Below, piece by piece: positions 36,117 through 42,937 of a stretch of 64,000 nucleotides of DNA. Position 1 is the first letter of the stretch, and every line of letters begins with the position of its first letter. The notes under the pieces were generated by a model. The model saw nothing but the letters and a program-made list of their open reading frames with translations, had not been told where the DNA came from and did no database searches. A program made the position numbers and the translations under genes. The DNA comes from Lachnospiraceae bacterium. GTDB lineage: Bacteria; Bacillota; Clostridia; Lachnospirales; Lachnospiraceae. Location: the NCBI GenBank assembly GCA_017634975.1, contig JAGBMJ010000015.1, forward strand, positions 80,578 to 144,577, in the 5' to 3' direction.

Positions 36117-37100
36117 ATGACAAAAAACATTCTTGTGACAGATGAAACCGGAAAAGTAATTGGCGCCACCTACCCGAAACGGGCAAAGGGGCTTATCAAG
36201 AGCGGTCGTGCGACCGAAGTGGACGAGGGGACAATACGTCTCGTCGCTTCGGGTGGTACGGGCGCTTTTTCTGATACGTTGAATACTTCCGGACAGGATC
36301 CCGGAGTCGTATTCAACCATTTTATCAAGGAGGATATGACAATGGCAAATAAAATGGAATTCAAGGCAAGGGCATTCAAACTGGTGCCTGAATGTGAGAC
36401 GAACAGAGGTACCCGCCTGGTCGTGACCGAAGCCGGTGAGAATGTGGAATGCTTCGAGCTGGCAGAAGGCGGTGCGAAGACCGAGATCGCACACACTGCA
36501 GAGCTGCAGAAGGATACGGACTATGTATTCCGATTCACATTAAAGAGCCGCTACATCCGTCTGGACCTTGCGGAATGTATGGTGCAGGTGTACTTTGATG
36601 AAGAGGGGGATGGTTACACCTATCCGCTGGATCGTGATAACAAAAACCGCTTCAAACCGACCCTGTGCAAAAAGACCGAGGACGGCCTGCTGCGTGTCTT
36701 TGAACTGCCGTTTAACAGTGGAGATGCGAGCAAATGTACGATCCGCATCACCGTGAGCAATATGACTGCATGGGTATATCCGGCCAAGGATGCACAGGCA
36801 TACGAGGCACTGCCGGATGTGGATTATGAGCAGTGGAGACAGGATGCGATGCATCAGGTGACCCGGCTGATGAACGATCTCGGTAACAGCCTGGGTGAGA
36901 CCTTAAACGGTATCGGTGAATTCGTCGGCGGTGCCGGTGACAAGATCATCAAAACGGTGAACGATGTGATCCGTCCGACGGCGAAAGATGATGATATCGC
37001 AGAGCCGGAGGAGGCTGCGGAGGCAGAGGACATCGGATCTGCGGAGGAAACAAAGCCGGAAGAAAAGACTGAGACCACGGAAGACAAGAAAGACGAATAA
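36117..37100 (+). CDS. Unrecognised protein with N-terminal YPKRAKGLIK module and acidic tail
   Basis: I do not recognise the full 327-residue protein. Residues 1-45 form a small module (ILVTDETGK ... YPKRAKGLIKSGRA ... IRLVAS) reminiscent of the RRXRR/PLMP domain at the N-terminus of IscB-like proteins. A poorly structured linker (46-75) follows. Residues 76-240 form a beta-rich domain with many charged and aromatic residues. Then come an amphipathic region (LGNSLGETLNGIGEFVGGAGDK) and a Glu/Lys/Thr-rich tail. An in-frame ATG at 36342 with a strong AAGGAGG could give a shorter product. There is no signal peptide. Confidence 0.7.
   Translation: MTKNILVTDETGKVIGATYPKRAKGLIKSGRATEVDEGTIRLVASGGTGAFSDTLNTSGQDPGVVFNHFIKEDMTMANKMEFKARAFKLVPECETNRGTRLVVTEAGENVECFELAEGGAKTEIAHTAELQKDTDYVFRFTLKSRYIRLDLAECMVQVYFDEEGDGYTYPLDRDNKNRFKPTLCKKTEDGLLRVFELPFNSGDASKCTIRITVSNMTAWVYPAKDAQAYEALPDVDYEQWRQDAMHQVTRLMNDLGNSLGETLNGIGEFVGGAGDKIIKTVNDVIRPTAKDDDIAEPEEAAEAEDIGSAEETKPEEKTETTEDKKDE
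36328..36344 (+). promoter_or_regulatory. Internal ribosome-binding site and in-frame ATG
   Basis: AAGGAGG (36328-36334) lies 7 bp before an in-frame ATG (36342-36344) inside the gene at 36117. Translation from here would give a 252-residue form lacking the N-terminal module. This site is stronger than most gene starts in the window. Confidence 0.6.
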
Positions 37101-37114
37101 TTGTAATGCCCATG

Positions 37115-37144
37115 GGGATCCGGTGAAAACCGGATCCCTTTTTA
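37115..37144 (+). terminator. Rho-independent terminator
   Basis: GGGATCCGGT (37115-37124), GAAA loop, ACCGGATCCC (37129-37138), then TTTTTA. Confidence 0.93.
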
Positions 37145-37203
37145 CGTGCATAAAAACAGGTTTTATGATACAATATAACAATAACTATATGAGGGCAAAA
37201 AAC

Positions 37204-37680
37204 ATGAAAGAAATGGAACGCCTTTTGGAAGTGGTGGAAAAACTGCGTGCACCGGACGGGTGTCCGTGGGACCGGGAACAGACGCACAGCAGTCTGAAAG
37301 CAGCCTGCGTAGAAGAGGCTGCCGAGGTGGTCTGCGGCATCAATATACTGGAGGAGACCGGCAGTGCGGATAATCTCAAGGAAGAACTGGGGGATCTGCT
37401 GCTGCAGGTGGTGATGCACGCACAGATCGCGAAGGAAGAGGGGCTTTTTGACCTGGAAGATGTAGCCAAAGCGATCTCGGACAAAATGGTGCGGAGACAT
37501 CCGCATGTATTTGGTGAACAGGTCAGGGACATTACCACCGGTGAAGTGCTGACAGGTTGGGAATCTATCAAGAAGCAGGAAAAAGCCGGACGGGAATGGG
37601 AGGCAGACTACCTGCCGAAAGCGATGAAGGAGGCATCGGAGCTTCTGGAAACGGCAAAGAAGCGAAAGGGATTTGTATAA
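37204..37680 (+). CDS. mazG: MazG nucleotide pyrophosphohydrolase
   Basis: The 158-residue protein has the MazG motifs CPWDREQTH, EEAAEVV and EELGDLLLQVVMHAQI, with the acidic residues that bind Mg2+. It hydrolyses nucleoside triphosphates to monophosphates and pyrophosphate, clearing aberrant nucleotides. It is a single-domain form, shorter than the two-domain E. coli enzyme. I chose the ATG at 37204, with GAGGG upstream. An extended -10 promoter (TGATACAAT, 37066 bp region equivalent at 37166-37174) lies just before. It precedes the nucleosidase gene by 23 bp. Confidence 0.9.
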   Translation: MKEMERLLEVVEKLRAPDGCPWDREQTHSSLKAACVEEAAEVVCGINILEETGSADNLKEELGDLLLQVVMHAQIAKEEGLFDLEDVAKAISDKMVRRHPHVFGEQVRDITTGEVLTGWESIKKQEKAGREWEADYLPKAMKEASELLETAKKRKGFV

Positions 37681-37703
37681 CATACCGGAGAGGGGGATCG
37701 GGC

Positions 37704-38417
37704 ATGATCGGTATTATCTGTGCAATGGATGTGGAACTCGAAAAGATACTTGCGATGATGGAGAAGGAACAGGGAGATATCATCAGCGGGATCGTTTATC
37801 ACAGGGGAACGATCGGCGGTAAGGAGGCAGTATGTGTCGTATGCGGCGTGGGAAAAGTGTTTGCGGCGATGTGCACACAGACGATGATCCTGAAATATGC
37901 GCCGGACTGCATCATCAACGTGGGTGTGGCAGGAGCATTGGATAAGCGGCTGAACATCACCGACATCGTAGTGGCGGATGATCTGGTGCAGCACGATATG
38001 GATGTGACGCCTTTGGGAGTTCCCAGAGGGATGATCCTCGGCACGGATTATATTGCATTTCCGACCGAAAAAAAGGTGTCGGATCTGCTGTATGCTGCAG
38101 TCGATACGCTGAATAAAGACCGGGCGCAGAAGGGTGAAAAAAAACTCGGGATCTATCGCGGGCGGATCGCTTCGGGCGATCAGTTCATTGCTGCGAAAGA
38201 GCAGAAAGAGGATATCGCAGGGGCGTTCGGAGCCGTTGCCTGCGAGATGGAAGGCGCAGCGATCGCACAGGTCTGCTATGTGAACCATATCCCGTATGCG
38301 GTGATGCGTGCGATCTCGGATACCGCAGATGAGAGCTCCGAAACGGATTTTCCGGAATTTGCCAAAGAAGCCGCCGACTATACGGCGGAAGTGATACGGC
38401 ATTTCTTTGAGGCATAA
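37704..38417 (+). CDS. mtnN: 5'-methylthioadenosine/S-adenosylhomocysteine nucleosidase
   Basis: The 237-residue protein starts MIGIICAM and has the nucleoside phosphorylase fold with NVGVAGAL, the SGDQF segment, CEMEGAAIAQ and RAISDTAD with the catalytic Asp. It removes adenine from methylthioadenosine and S-adenosylhomocysteine in the methionine/S-adenosylmethionine salvage cycle, and it can feed autoinducer-2 synthesis. The ATG has GAGAGGGGG upstream. It is probably co-transcribed with mazG. Confidence 0.95.
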   Translation: MIGIICAMDVELEKILAMMEKEQGDIISGIVYHRGTIGGKEAVCVVCGVGKVFAAMCTQTMILKYAPDCIINVGVAGALDKRLNITDIVVADDLVQHDMDVTPLGVPRGMILGTDYIAFPTEKKVSDLLYAAVDTLNKDRAQKGEKKLGIYRGRIASGDQFIAAKEQKEDIAGAFGAVACEMEGAAIAQVCYVNHIPYAVMRAISDTADESSETDFPEFAKEAADYTAEVIRHFFEA

Positions 38418-38443
38418 TACGATCGACCGGAGGAGAGAAAACT

Positions 38444-40237
38444 ATGAAAAACAGAAAAAGATTGGCAATATTGGGCCTTGGTGCGGCGCTTTGCTTAAGT
38501 GCTTGTGGTGAGGCAGAGGAAAGCAGCCGCGGACTGCGGGGCGATGCTGTGACAGAGGAAACGGAAGAGGTACAGCCGACCGAAACGGAAGCAGCAATGG
38601 CTCCCGGTGGTGAAGAGCAGCCGACGGAAGCGCCGGGACCGGTGGGAACATCGGAAGAGGACGGTTTCTTTGCGGAAGCGTTTGCAAAAGGGCAGGTGGA
38701 AAACAACGGCGGATACTTCGTACGTGTCGGGGATAAGGTCTATTACCGGGTATACAGTGAGACAGGACTGCATCGCACGGCATTGTTCGGCAGCTTTATA
38801 GACGGGGATATCCCGACCGCGCCTTCTGCTCTGATGAGTTATGATCTGAAGACCGGTAAGCAGGAAGAAGTAGCGACCGTATACGGCAGCGGAAAGCTGT
38901 ATGTCGGAACCAAAGGTTTTTTCCTGGGAAATTCCGAAACGAATGAGACATATCTGATCTCGCCGACCGGTTCGGGGCAGAGCCTGTATTGCAGCGGTGT
39001 ACCGAATGGTGTTTCCGAAGACGGGAGATTTTTGGAAGTAAGGCAGTATAACTGGGATACGAATTCCGGCAGTGCGGATCATAAGGAAGTTCTGGTTTGC
39101 AACGGCAGGGAAGTGACACAGGTCGCAGATGAGAACGGTCTGTTTTTCTGCGGGTTTGCGGGAAACGATGCGATCTTTGTGCGCGGTTCAGATAAGGAGG
39201 ATGAGGATAGTGTCGGAACGGAATGGATCCTTTCTTCCGCGGATGAAAACGGGAAGCAGACCGATCTCGGTGTGATCGATGTATCGGACTCGGATGAATG
39301 GATCGCTTCTCTGGTTCCGGAACCGGAGCAGATCCTGTCGGATGAAGAAGGTGCCTATCTGACTTTCGGATTTTATGATGGTTCGGGGCATATGCTGTCT
39401 GCCTGGGCAGCAGTATCGGTAAAGCCGGGTGAGGCAGACAGCTTAGAGATGCTGGATACCGAAAAACGGGCAGAGGATATTGATGAGGAACAGGTGCCGA
39501 AGATGCTGCTGACCGGCCCCGGAGAAGTGGAATTTTTCTCCGTGACCGGCGGCGAAGTCGGACTCTCGGAAGGGTATTACGGAGATCTCGTATACTATGA
39601 CAGTCCTTTCGGTGCTACGGTACTGAAGGAAGATTTTATCCCGCAGAATGAGGCGGATATGATGACCGATTGGAGAAATTTCCTGCTGGATGCTGCGGTT
39701 TTTGATGAGACGGCATTTCTGATCACAGCTTACGGAGAGCGCAATGAACAGGAGGATATCGGCTGGCGTGCGGCGTATGACCTGATCTGTCTGGAGTATT
39801 ACAATATTCCTTTTGATGCGGCGCATCTGGAAAACGGTGTTCCGAAGGAGATGAACTCGATGGAATTCCTGACGTCCACCGGCTGGGCGGAAGGCGCTGT
39901 GGATTATGAGGAGCTGGTGGGCAGCTGGAAACTGTATTCATTTGAAACGGAGGGATACAGCAGCACGGCAGAGGAAGACGGGATCGATACGCGTGTGTCA
40001 TTCCAAAAGGATGGCACGGTAATCCTGGAAGAAACCGTAGAGGGTGTTAATGAGAAAAGCGAATTCACCAGACTGACCGGTGATGAGGAGAATATCTTCA
40101 TCTGCATGGATGAGAATGATGAGGATAACGTGATGCAGATGGAGGTCGTATCTCTGGAAGACGATCAGCTGGAGCTGTCCATTTCGTTTTGGTATTCGGA
40201 TGCCGGCGGCAGCAGCTGGATATTACAGAGAGAATAA
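38444..40237 (+). CDS. Lipoprotein with beta-propeller-like repeats, function unknown
   Basis: The 597-residue lipoprotein has a lipobox ending LSAC (Cys about 21) and a Glu/Thr/Pro-rich linker (about 25-70). A repeat region follows (about 85-450) with strand pairs such as DKVYYRVY and LMSYDLKTGKQEEVA, resembling DUF5050-type propellers. The C-terminal 120 residues look like a lipocalin-like or DUF4923-type module (LVGSWKLYSFETEGY ... VSFQKDGTVILEE). It is probably a surface-exposed binding protein. It has its own GGAGGAGAG ribosome site. Confidence 0.7.
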   Translation: MKNRKRLAILGLGAALCLSACGEAEESSRGLRGDAVTEETEEVQPTETEAAMAPGGEEQPTEAPGPVGTSEEDGFFAEAFAKGQVENNGGYFVRVGDKVYYRVYSETGLHRTALFGSFIDGDIPTAPSALMSYDLKTGKQEEVATVYGSGKLYVGTKGFFLGNSETNETYLISPTGSGQSLYCSGVPNGVSEDGRFLEVRQYNWDTNSGSADHKEVLVCNGREVTQVADENGLFFCGFAGNDAIFVRGSDKEDEDSVGTEWILSSADENGKQTDLGVIDVSDSDEWIASLVPEPEQILSDEEGAYLTFGFYDGSGHMLSAWAAVSVKPGEADSLEMLDTEKRAEDIDEEQVPKMLLTGPGEVEFFSVTGGEVGLSEGYYGDLVYYDSPFGATVLKEDFIPQNEADMMTDWRNFLLDAAVFDETAFLITAYGERNEQEDIGWRAAYDLICLEYYNIPFDAAHLENGVPKEMNSMEFLTSTGWAEGAVDYEELVGSWKLYSFETEGYSSTAEEDGIDTRVSFQKDGTVILEETVEGVNEKSEFTRLTGDEENIFICMDENDEDNVMQMEVVSLEDDQLELSISFWYSDAGGSSWILQRE

Positions 40238-40343
40238 GGAAACGTGATCGTTTCTGAACAGATGAAAAGAGTTTTTGTGTAAAATACCGAAAGAAGTGGA
40301 AATCGGACACAAAAAACTTGTTAAAAAAAGATGAAAAAAATAC

Positions 40344-40372
40344 TTGCATTTCGTAATAGTATATGATAACAT
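40344..40372 (+). promoter_or_regulatory. Predicted tRNA promoter
   Basis: TTGCAT (40344-40349), 17 bp, then TAACAT (40367-40372) with the extended -10 TG at 40364-40365. It lies 23 bp before tRNA-Lys. Confidence 0.55.
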
Positions 40373-40394
40373 CTATTTTGTTGCGAAAAGCAAT

Positions 40395-40467
40395 GCACCG
40401 CTAGCTCAGTTGGTAGAGCACCTGACTCTTAATCAGGGTGTCCAGGGTTCGAGCCCCTGGCGGTGCA
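40395..40467 (+). tRNA. tRNA-Lys (anticodon CTT)
   Basis: A full cloverleaf is visible: acceptor stem GCACCGC/GCGGTGC, D stem GCTC/GAGC, anticodon stem CCTGA/TCAGG around CTCTTAA (anticodon CTT at 40428-40430) and T stem CAGGG/CCCTG with TTCGAGC. The CCA end is not encoded. It reads AAG codons. No other tRNA is adjacent. Confidence 0.97.
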
Positions 40468-40532
40468 GGAAAGCATTCGTTTTGACGACAAGGAGCGTTG
40501 GGGCGGATGTTTTTTTATGGGCAGAAAAGGAA

Positions 40533-40604
40533 GCTTCTCCTAGCGGAGAAGCATTGAAGTCGCTCTAAGCCGCGACGGGCTCCCCCAAGCTTTGCTTGGG
40601 AGCA
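40533..40604. repeat. Hairpin cluster after the tRNA
   Basis: GCTTCTCC/GGAGAAGC (40533-40540/40545-40552) is followed by GTCGC/GCGAC (about 40559-40576) and a GCTCCC...GGGAGC hairpin with AAGC/GCTT (about 40579-40604). They may act in tRNA transcript termination or processing; none has a long T run. The next gene's ribosome site follows. Confidence 0.5.
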
Positions 40605-40622
40605 GAAAAGGAGTAATATTTT

Positions 40623-41021
40623 ATGAGTTATGTGATCATTGGTATTATTATAGGTATTATTGTGGCAGTTGTAGTTGTGATCTCGAAGAAAGATGCAAAA
40701 GAGCTTGAAGAGATGGTTGCAAAACTGTCAGAAGAACAGAAGAAGCTGCTGATGGAAACGGAAGTGGAATTTGTTGAGAAGAATGCCTGGGTGCAGGATG
40801 CGATCATCGCAAAGATGGTTGATAAGGGCGGTAAATACGATGTACGTTTGCTTTGGTACAATAAGGTGATGAATAACAATGAGAGCAATGAGATAACGCT
40901 CGCGGATGCAACGCTCAAAAAAGCGGAGCAGGAAGCGCATGATCTTAAGGTCGGCGATGCTGTAAAATTGTACATTGCTCCGGAAAAAACGGTCGGAAGC
41001 GTAAAGATTGTTTTAGACTAA
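40623..41021 (+). CDS. Small membrane-anchored protein of unknown function
   Basis: I do not recognise this 132-residue protein. It has one N-terminal transmembrane helix (about 3-21, very rich in Ile and Val). A charged coiled-coil segment (KDAKELEEMVAKLSEEQKKLL) follows, then a small beta-rich domain with KVGDAVKLYIAP near its end. The ribosome site AAGGAG lies about 10 bp before the ATG. A strong terminator follows, so it is the last gene of its transcript. Confidence 0.7.
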   Translation: MSYVIIGIIIGIIVAVVVVISKKDAKELEEMVAKLSEEQKKLLMETEVEFVEKNAWVQDAIIAKMVDKGGKYDVRLLWYNKVMNNNESNEITLADATLKKAEQEAHDLKVGDAVKLYIAPEKTVGSVKIVLD

Positions 41022-41045
41022 ATTTGCGGATACCCCTTAAAAAGC

Positions 41046-41076
41046 GAGGATGGAAGAAATTCCATCCTCACTTTTT
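41046..41076 (+). terminator. Rho-independent terminator
   Basis: GAGGATGGAA (41046-41055), GAAA loop, TTCCATCCTC (41060-41069), then ACTTTTTG. Confidence 0.93.
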
Positions 41077-41166
41077 GCGTTTATGGGGGCAGAGCTGGAA
41101 TCAAGGGTGGATTTATGATAGTATAACAGAATCTGCTGGAATAAGTTTTTGTGAAAGGAACGGAAG

Positions 41167-42006
41167 ATGGAAGAAAAGCAGGAAGAGAGAAAAAAGAAGA
41201 AAAGACCGGTTTTGCTGATCCTGCTTCTGCTCTTTGGGATTGCATGGATCTGGAGCTGGGTGCCGGTGACGGAGCATATTACATTGGATCTTTTGCCGGC
41301 GGAAGATAAGAATATCCGGATCGTGCTTATCACGGATCTGCATTCCTGCTGGTACGGGAGCGGACAGAAGGATCTGCTGCAGCGGATCGACCGGGAGCAG
41401 CCGGATCTTGTGATGCTGGGCGGCGATTTCTTTGATGATGTTGTAAAGGATGATAATGCGAAGATCACGGCGGAATACCTGGCAGGAAAATACCCCTGTT
41501 ATTATGTGACAGGGAATCACGAATACTGGAGCGGCCGCGCAGAGGAGATGAAGACATATATGGAAAATCTCGGGATCTGTGTACTGGCAGGCGAGTGCGA
41601 GACGGTGACGATCCATGGCTGTGATATCGATGTCTGTGGCGTGGATGATCCGACGGATATCGGGATCAGCAGCTGGAGGGAGCAGCTGGAATATGCCTAT
41701 GTACAGTCGGATCCCACGCATCTGCGTCTTCTGCTGACCCATCGTCCGGAGCTGGTAAAGGAATATGCGCGATATGACTTTGATCTGATCATGGCGGGAC
41801 ATGCACACGGCGGGCAGTTCCTGATCCCGTTTTTAAATAAGGGAGCTTATGCACCGGATCAGGGTTTGCTGGCAGAGTATGTGAACGGGATCTATGAATT
41901 GCCAAACGGAAGCATCATGGAAGTGAGCCGCGGTCTGGCCAGGGAGAGCACGCCGGCTCCGCGATTTTTTGATCATCCGGAAGTGGTTGTCATCGATATT
42001 AAGTGA
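41167..42006 (+). CDS. Membrane-anchored metallophosphoesterase (YkuE/YaeI-like)
   Basis: The 279-residue protein has a Lys/Arg-rich N-terminus, one transmembrane helix (about 15-34) and a calcineurin-like phosphoesterase domain. Metal-binding motifs are ITDLHS, GGDFFD, GNHEYW and GHAHGGQ. Homologues hydrolyse UDP-diacylglucosamine-like or other phosphodiester substrates at the cell envelope. With a basic N-terminus and one helix, the catalytic domain should lie outside. It is followed directly by a long non-coding, repeat-rich region. Confidence 0.9.
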   Translation: MEEKQEERKKKKRPVLLILLLLFGIAWIWSWVPVTEHITLDLLPAEDKNIRIVLITDLHSCWYGSGQKDLLQRIDREQPDLVMLGGDFFDDVVKDDNAKITAEYLAGKYPCYYVTGNHEYWSGRAEEMKTYMENLGICVLAGECETVTIHGCDIDVCGVDDPTDIGISSWREQLEYAYVQSDPTHLRLLLTHRPELVKEYARYDFDLIMAGHAHGGQFLIPFLNKGAYAPDQGLLAEYVNGIYELPNGSIMEVSRGLARESTPAPRFFDHPEVVVIDIK

Positions 42007-42012
42007 GTGTTT

Positions 42013-42041
42013 GAGGACACGGGGACGGTTCTTTTGTCCTC
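42013..42041. repeat. GGGGACGGTTC-core hairpin
   Basis: GAGGACA and TGTCCTC arms enclose CGGGGACGGTTCTT. It begins just after the metallophosphoesterase stop and borders the large element that follows. The core is shared with 6760-6870 and 45711-45786. Confidence 0.65.
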
Positions 42042-42043
42042 AT

Positions 42044-42720
42044 AAATTCACGTTTAGCGAGCTCCCCGTCCTCGCTTCGCTCGTCCGGGGAGCTCGGGGG
42101 AGGGGAGGCCGGGCTGTTTCGATTTCCTGCCTGCTTCTCGGTTTCGGAGATGTCAGGATACCATAAGGCTCCGAAACCAATCCGTTCGTTAAGATGCTCT
42201 ATAAGCTGCCGGTATAATATATCACTGCTTCCGGAACCGGAGCCCAAACGACGTCCGTGTCGTTGGGCTCCTTGTCCCACCATCCGGGTGGGACATTCCT
42301 ATGGTATCGATGGCAGCTTAAGAGGCATCTAAACTCACTGCTTACGGTTGCGTATCCTTATGGTTATCCGACATCTCCTGCCATAGTATCTGGACGGAAA
42401 CCGAAATCAGCCCGGCGCTTAATAGTTTCGATTAGCGTCAGTGGCATTCGCAACCGTTTTGGGTGCTTTATGGAGTGACTTTAGATCATTCTTAAAACCG
42501 CATCGATAAAGAAGCTATGTGAGGCCCGGATGGCCTCACAAAGGCGCAATCGAGGCACGGATGCCGAGTTGCGCCTGGTAGCTGACCTATATCGGTAATT
42601 TGGTGCGGTTTTTAGAATATCTTAAGCCACGGAATCTGCAGCCAAAACGGTTGTGATGACCACAGACGCATCGATCCCCCCGACTGCGCCGGGCGTGACT
42701 GTTCGATAAACATGAATTTG
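42044..42720. mobile_element. MITE-like element with 17-bp inverted ends, carrying the structured RNA candidate
   Basis: The left end AAATTCACGTTTAGCGA (42044-42060) is the inverted match, 15 of 17, of the right end (42703-42719, read TCGATAAACATGAATTT). The same ends bound the short element at 6760-6870. Inside the left end a hairpin GAGCTCCCCG/CGGGGAGCTC occurs (42058-42096). No plausible protein is encoded in either strand. The ends and the lack of a transposase gene suggest a non-autonomous mobile element. Target duplications are not obvious. Confidence 0.55.
42140..42656. ncRNA. Candidate large structured RNA (about 520 nt), class unknown
   Basis: The segment is rich in nested complementary stretches. 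A long-range stem joins 42146-42168 to 42356-42378. Inside it, 42192-42210 pairs with 42312-42330 around two hairpins (42239-42271 and 42274-42294). A second domain is closed by CAACCGTTTTGG (42451-42462)/CCAAAACGGTTG (42642-42653). It contains 42489-42502/42604-42617, CGATA/TATCG, AGCTA/TAGCT and two hairpins with CGGA-type loops (42518-42540, 42542-42576). Several stems carry mismatches or G-U pairs, unlike a simple palindrome. Strand, promoter and class are undetermined. It shows no RNase P, tmRNA or group II domain V signature. Confidence 0.5.
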
Positions 42721-42771
42721 TGCTATTGCAAGTCAATTGCCGGTCTGATAAAGTAGTCAATGAATTGCTAC

Positions 42772-42909
42772 CATTCAAAGTCGAATCGCGCACTTGTTGC
42801 GCGATTACGACCCAAAATACTTTGAGTGAGATGGGTTTTGCCCATCGCCGCAGGCGATTTTATTGGCAAAACCCGTTACTATCACAGCACGAAGGGCTGT
42901 GATAGTAAC
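42772..42909. repeat. Three consecutive palindromic repeats upstream of the GH9 gene
   Basis: First, CATTCAAAGT/ACTTTGAGTG encloses GTCGAATCGCGCA/TGCGCGATTACGAC (42772-42828). Second, GGGTTTTGCC/GGCAAAACCC encloses ATCGCC/GCGAT (42833-42874). Third, GTTACTATCACAG/CTGTGATAGTAAC (42875-42909) is perfect. The first is kin to 7793-7859 and the third to 17037-17073. They fill the 5' region of the anchored GH9 gene and could shape its leader RNA. Confidence 0.7.
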
Positions 42910-42937
42910 AATGAATTGTTATATTAGGAGGAATTGA

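Noticed and set aside
42150-42478. Short open frames within the 42-kb non-coding region
   Set aside because: They have no ribosome site or family resemblance, and the same bases form long complementary stems; the structure explains the sequence better.
42140-42656. Group II intron, RNase P RNA or tmRNA
   Set aside because: No domain V-like hairpin with GAAA loop, no GTGYG start, no GAGGAAAGTCC-type RNase P core and no tRNA-like ends were found.
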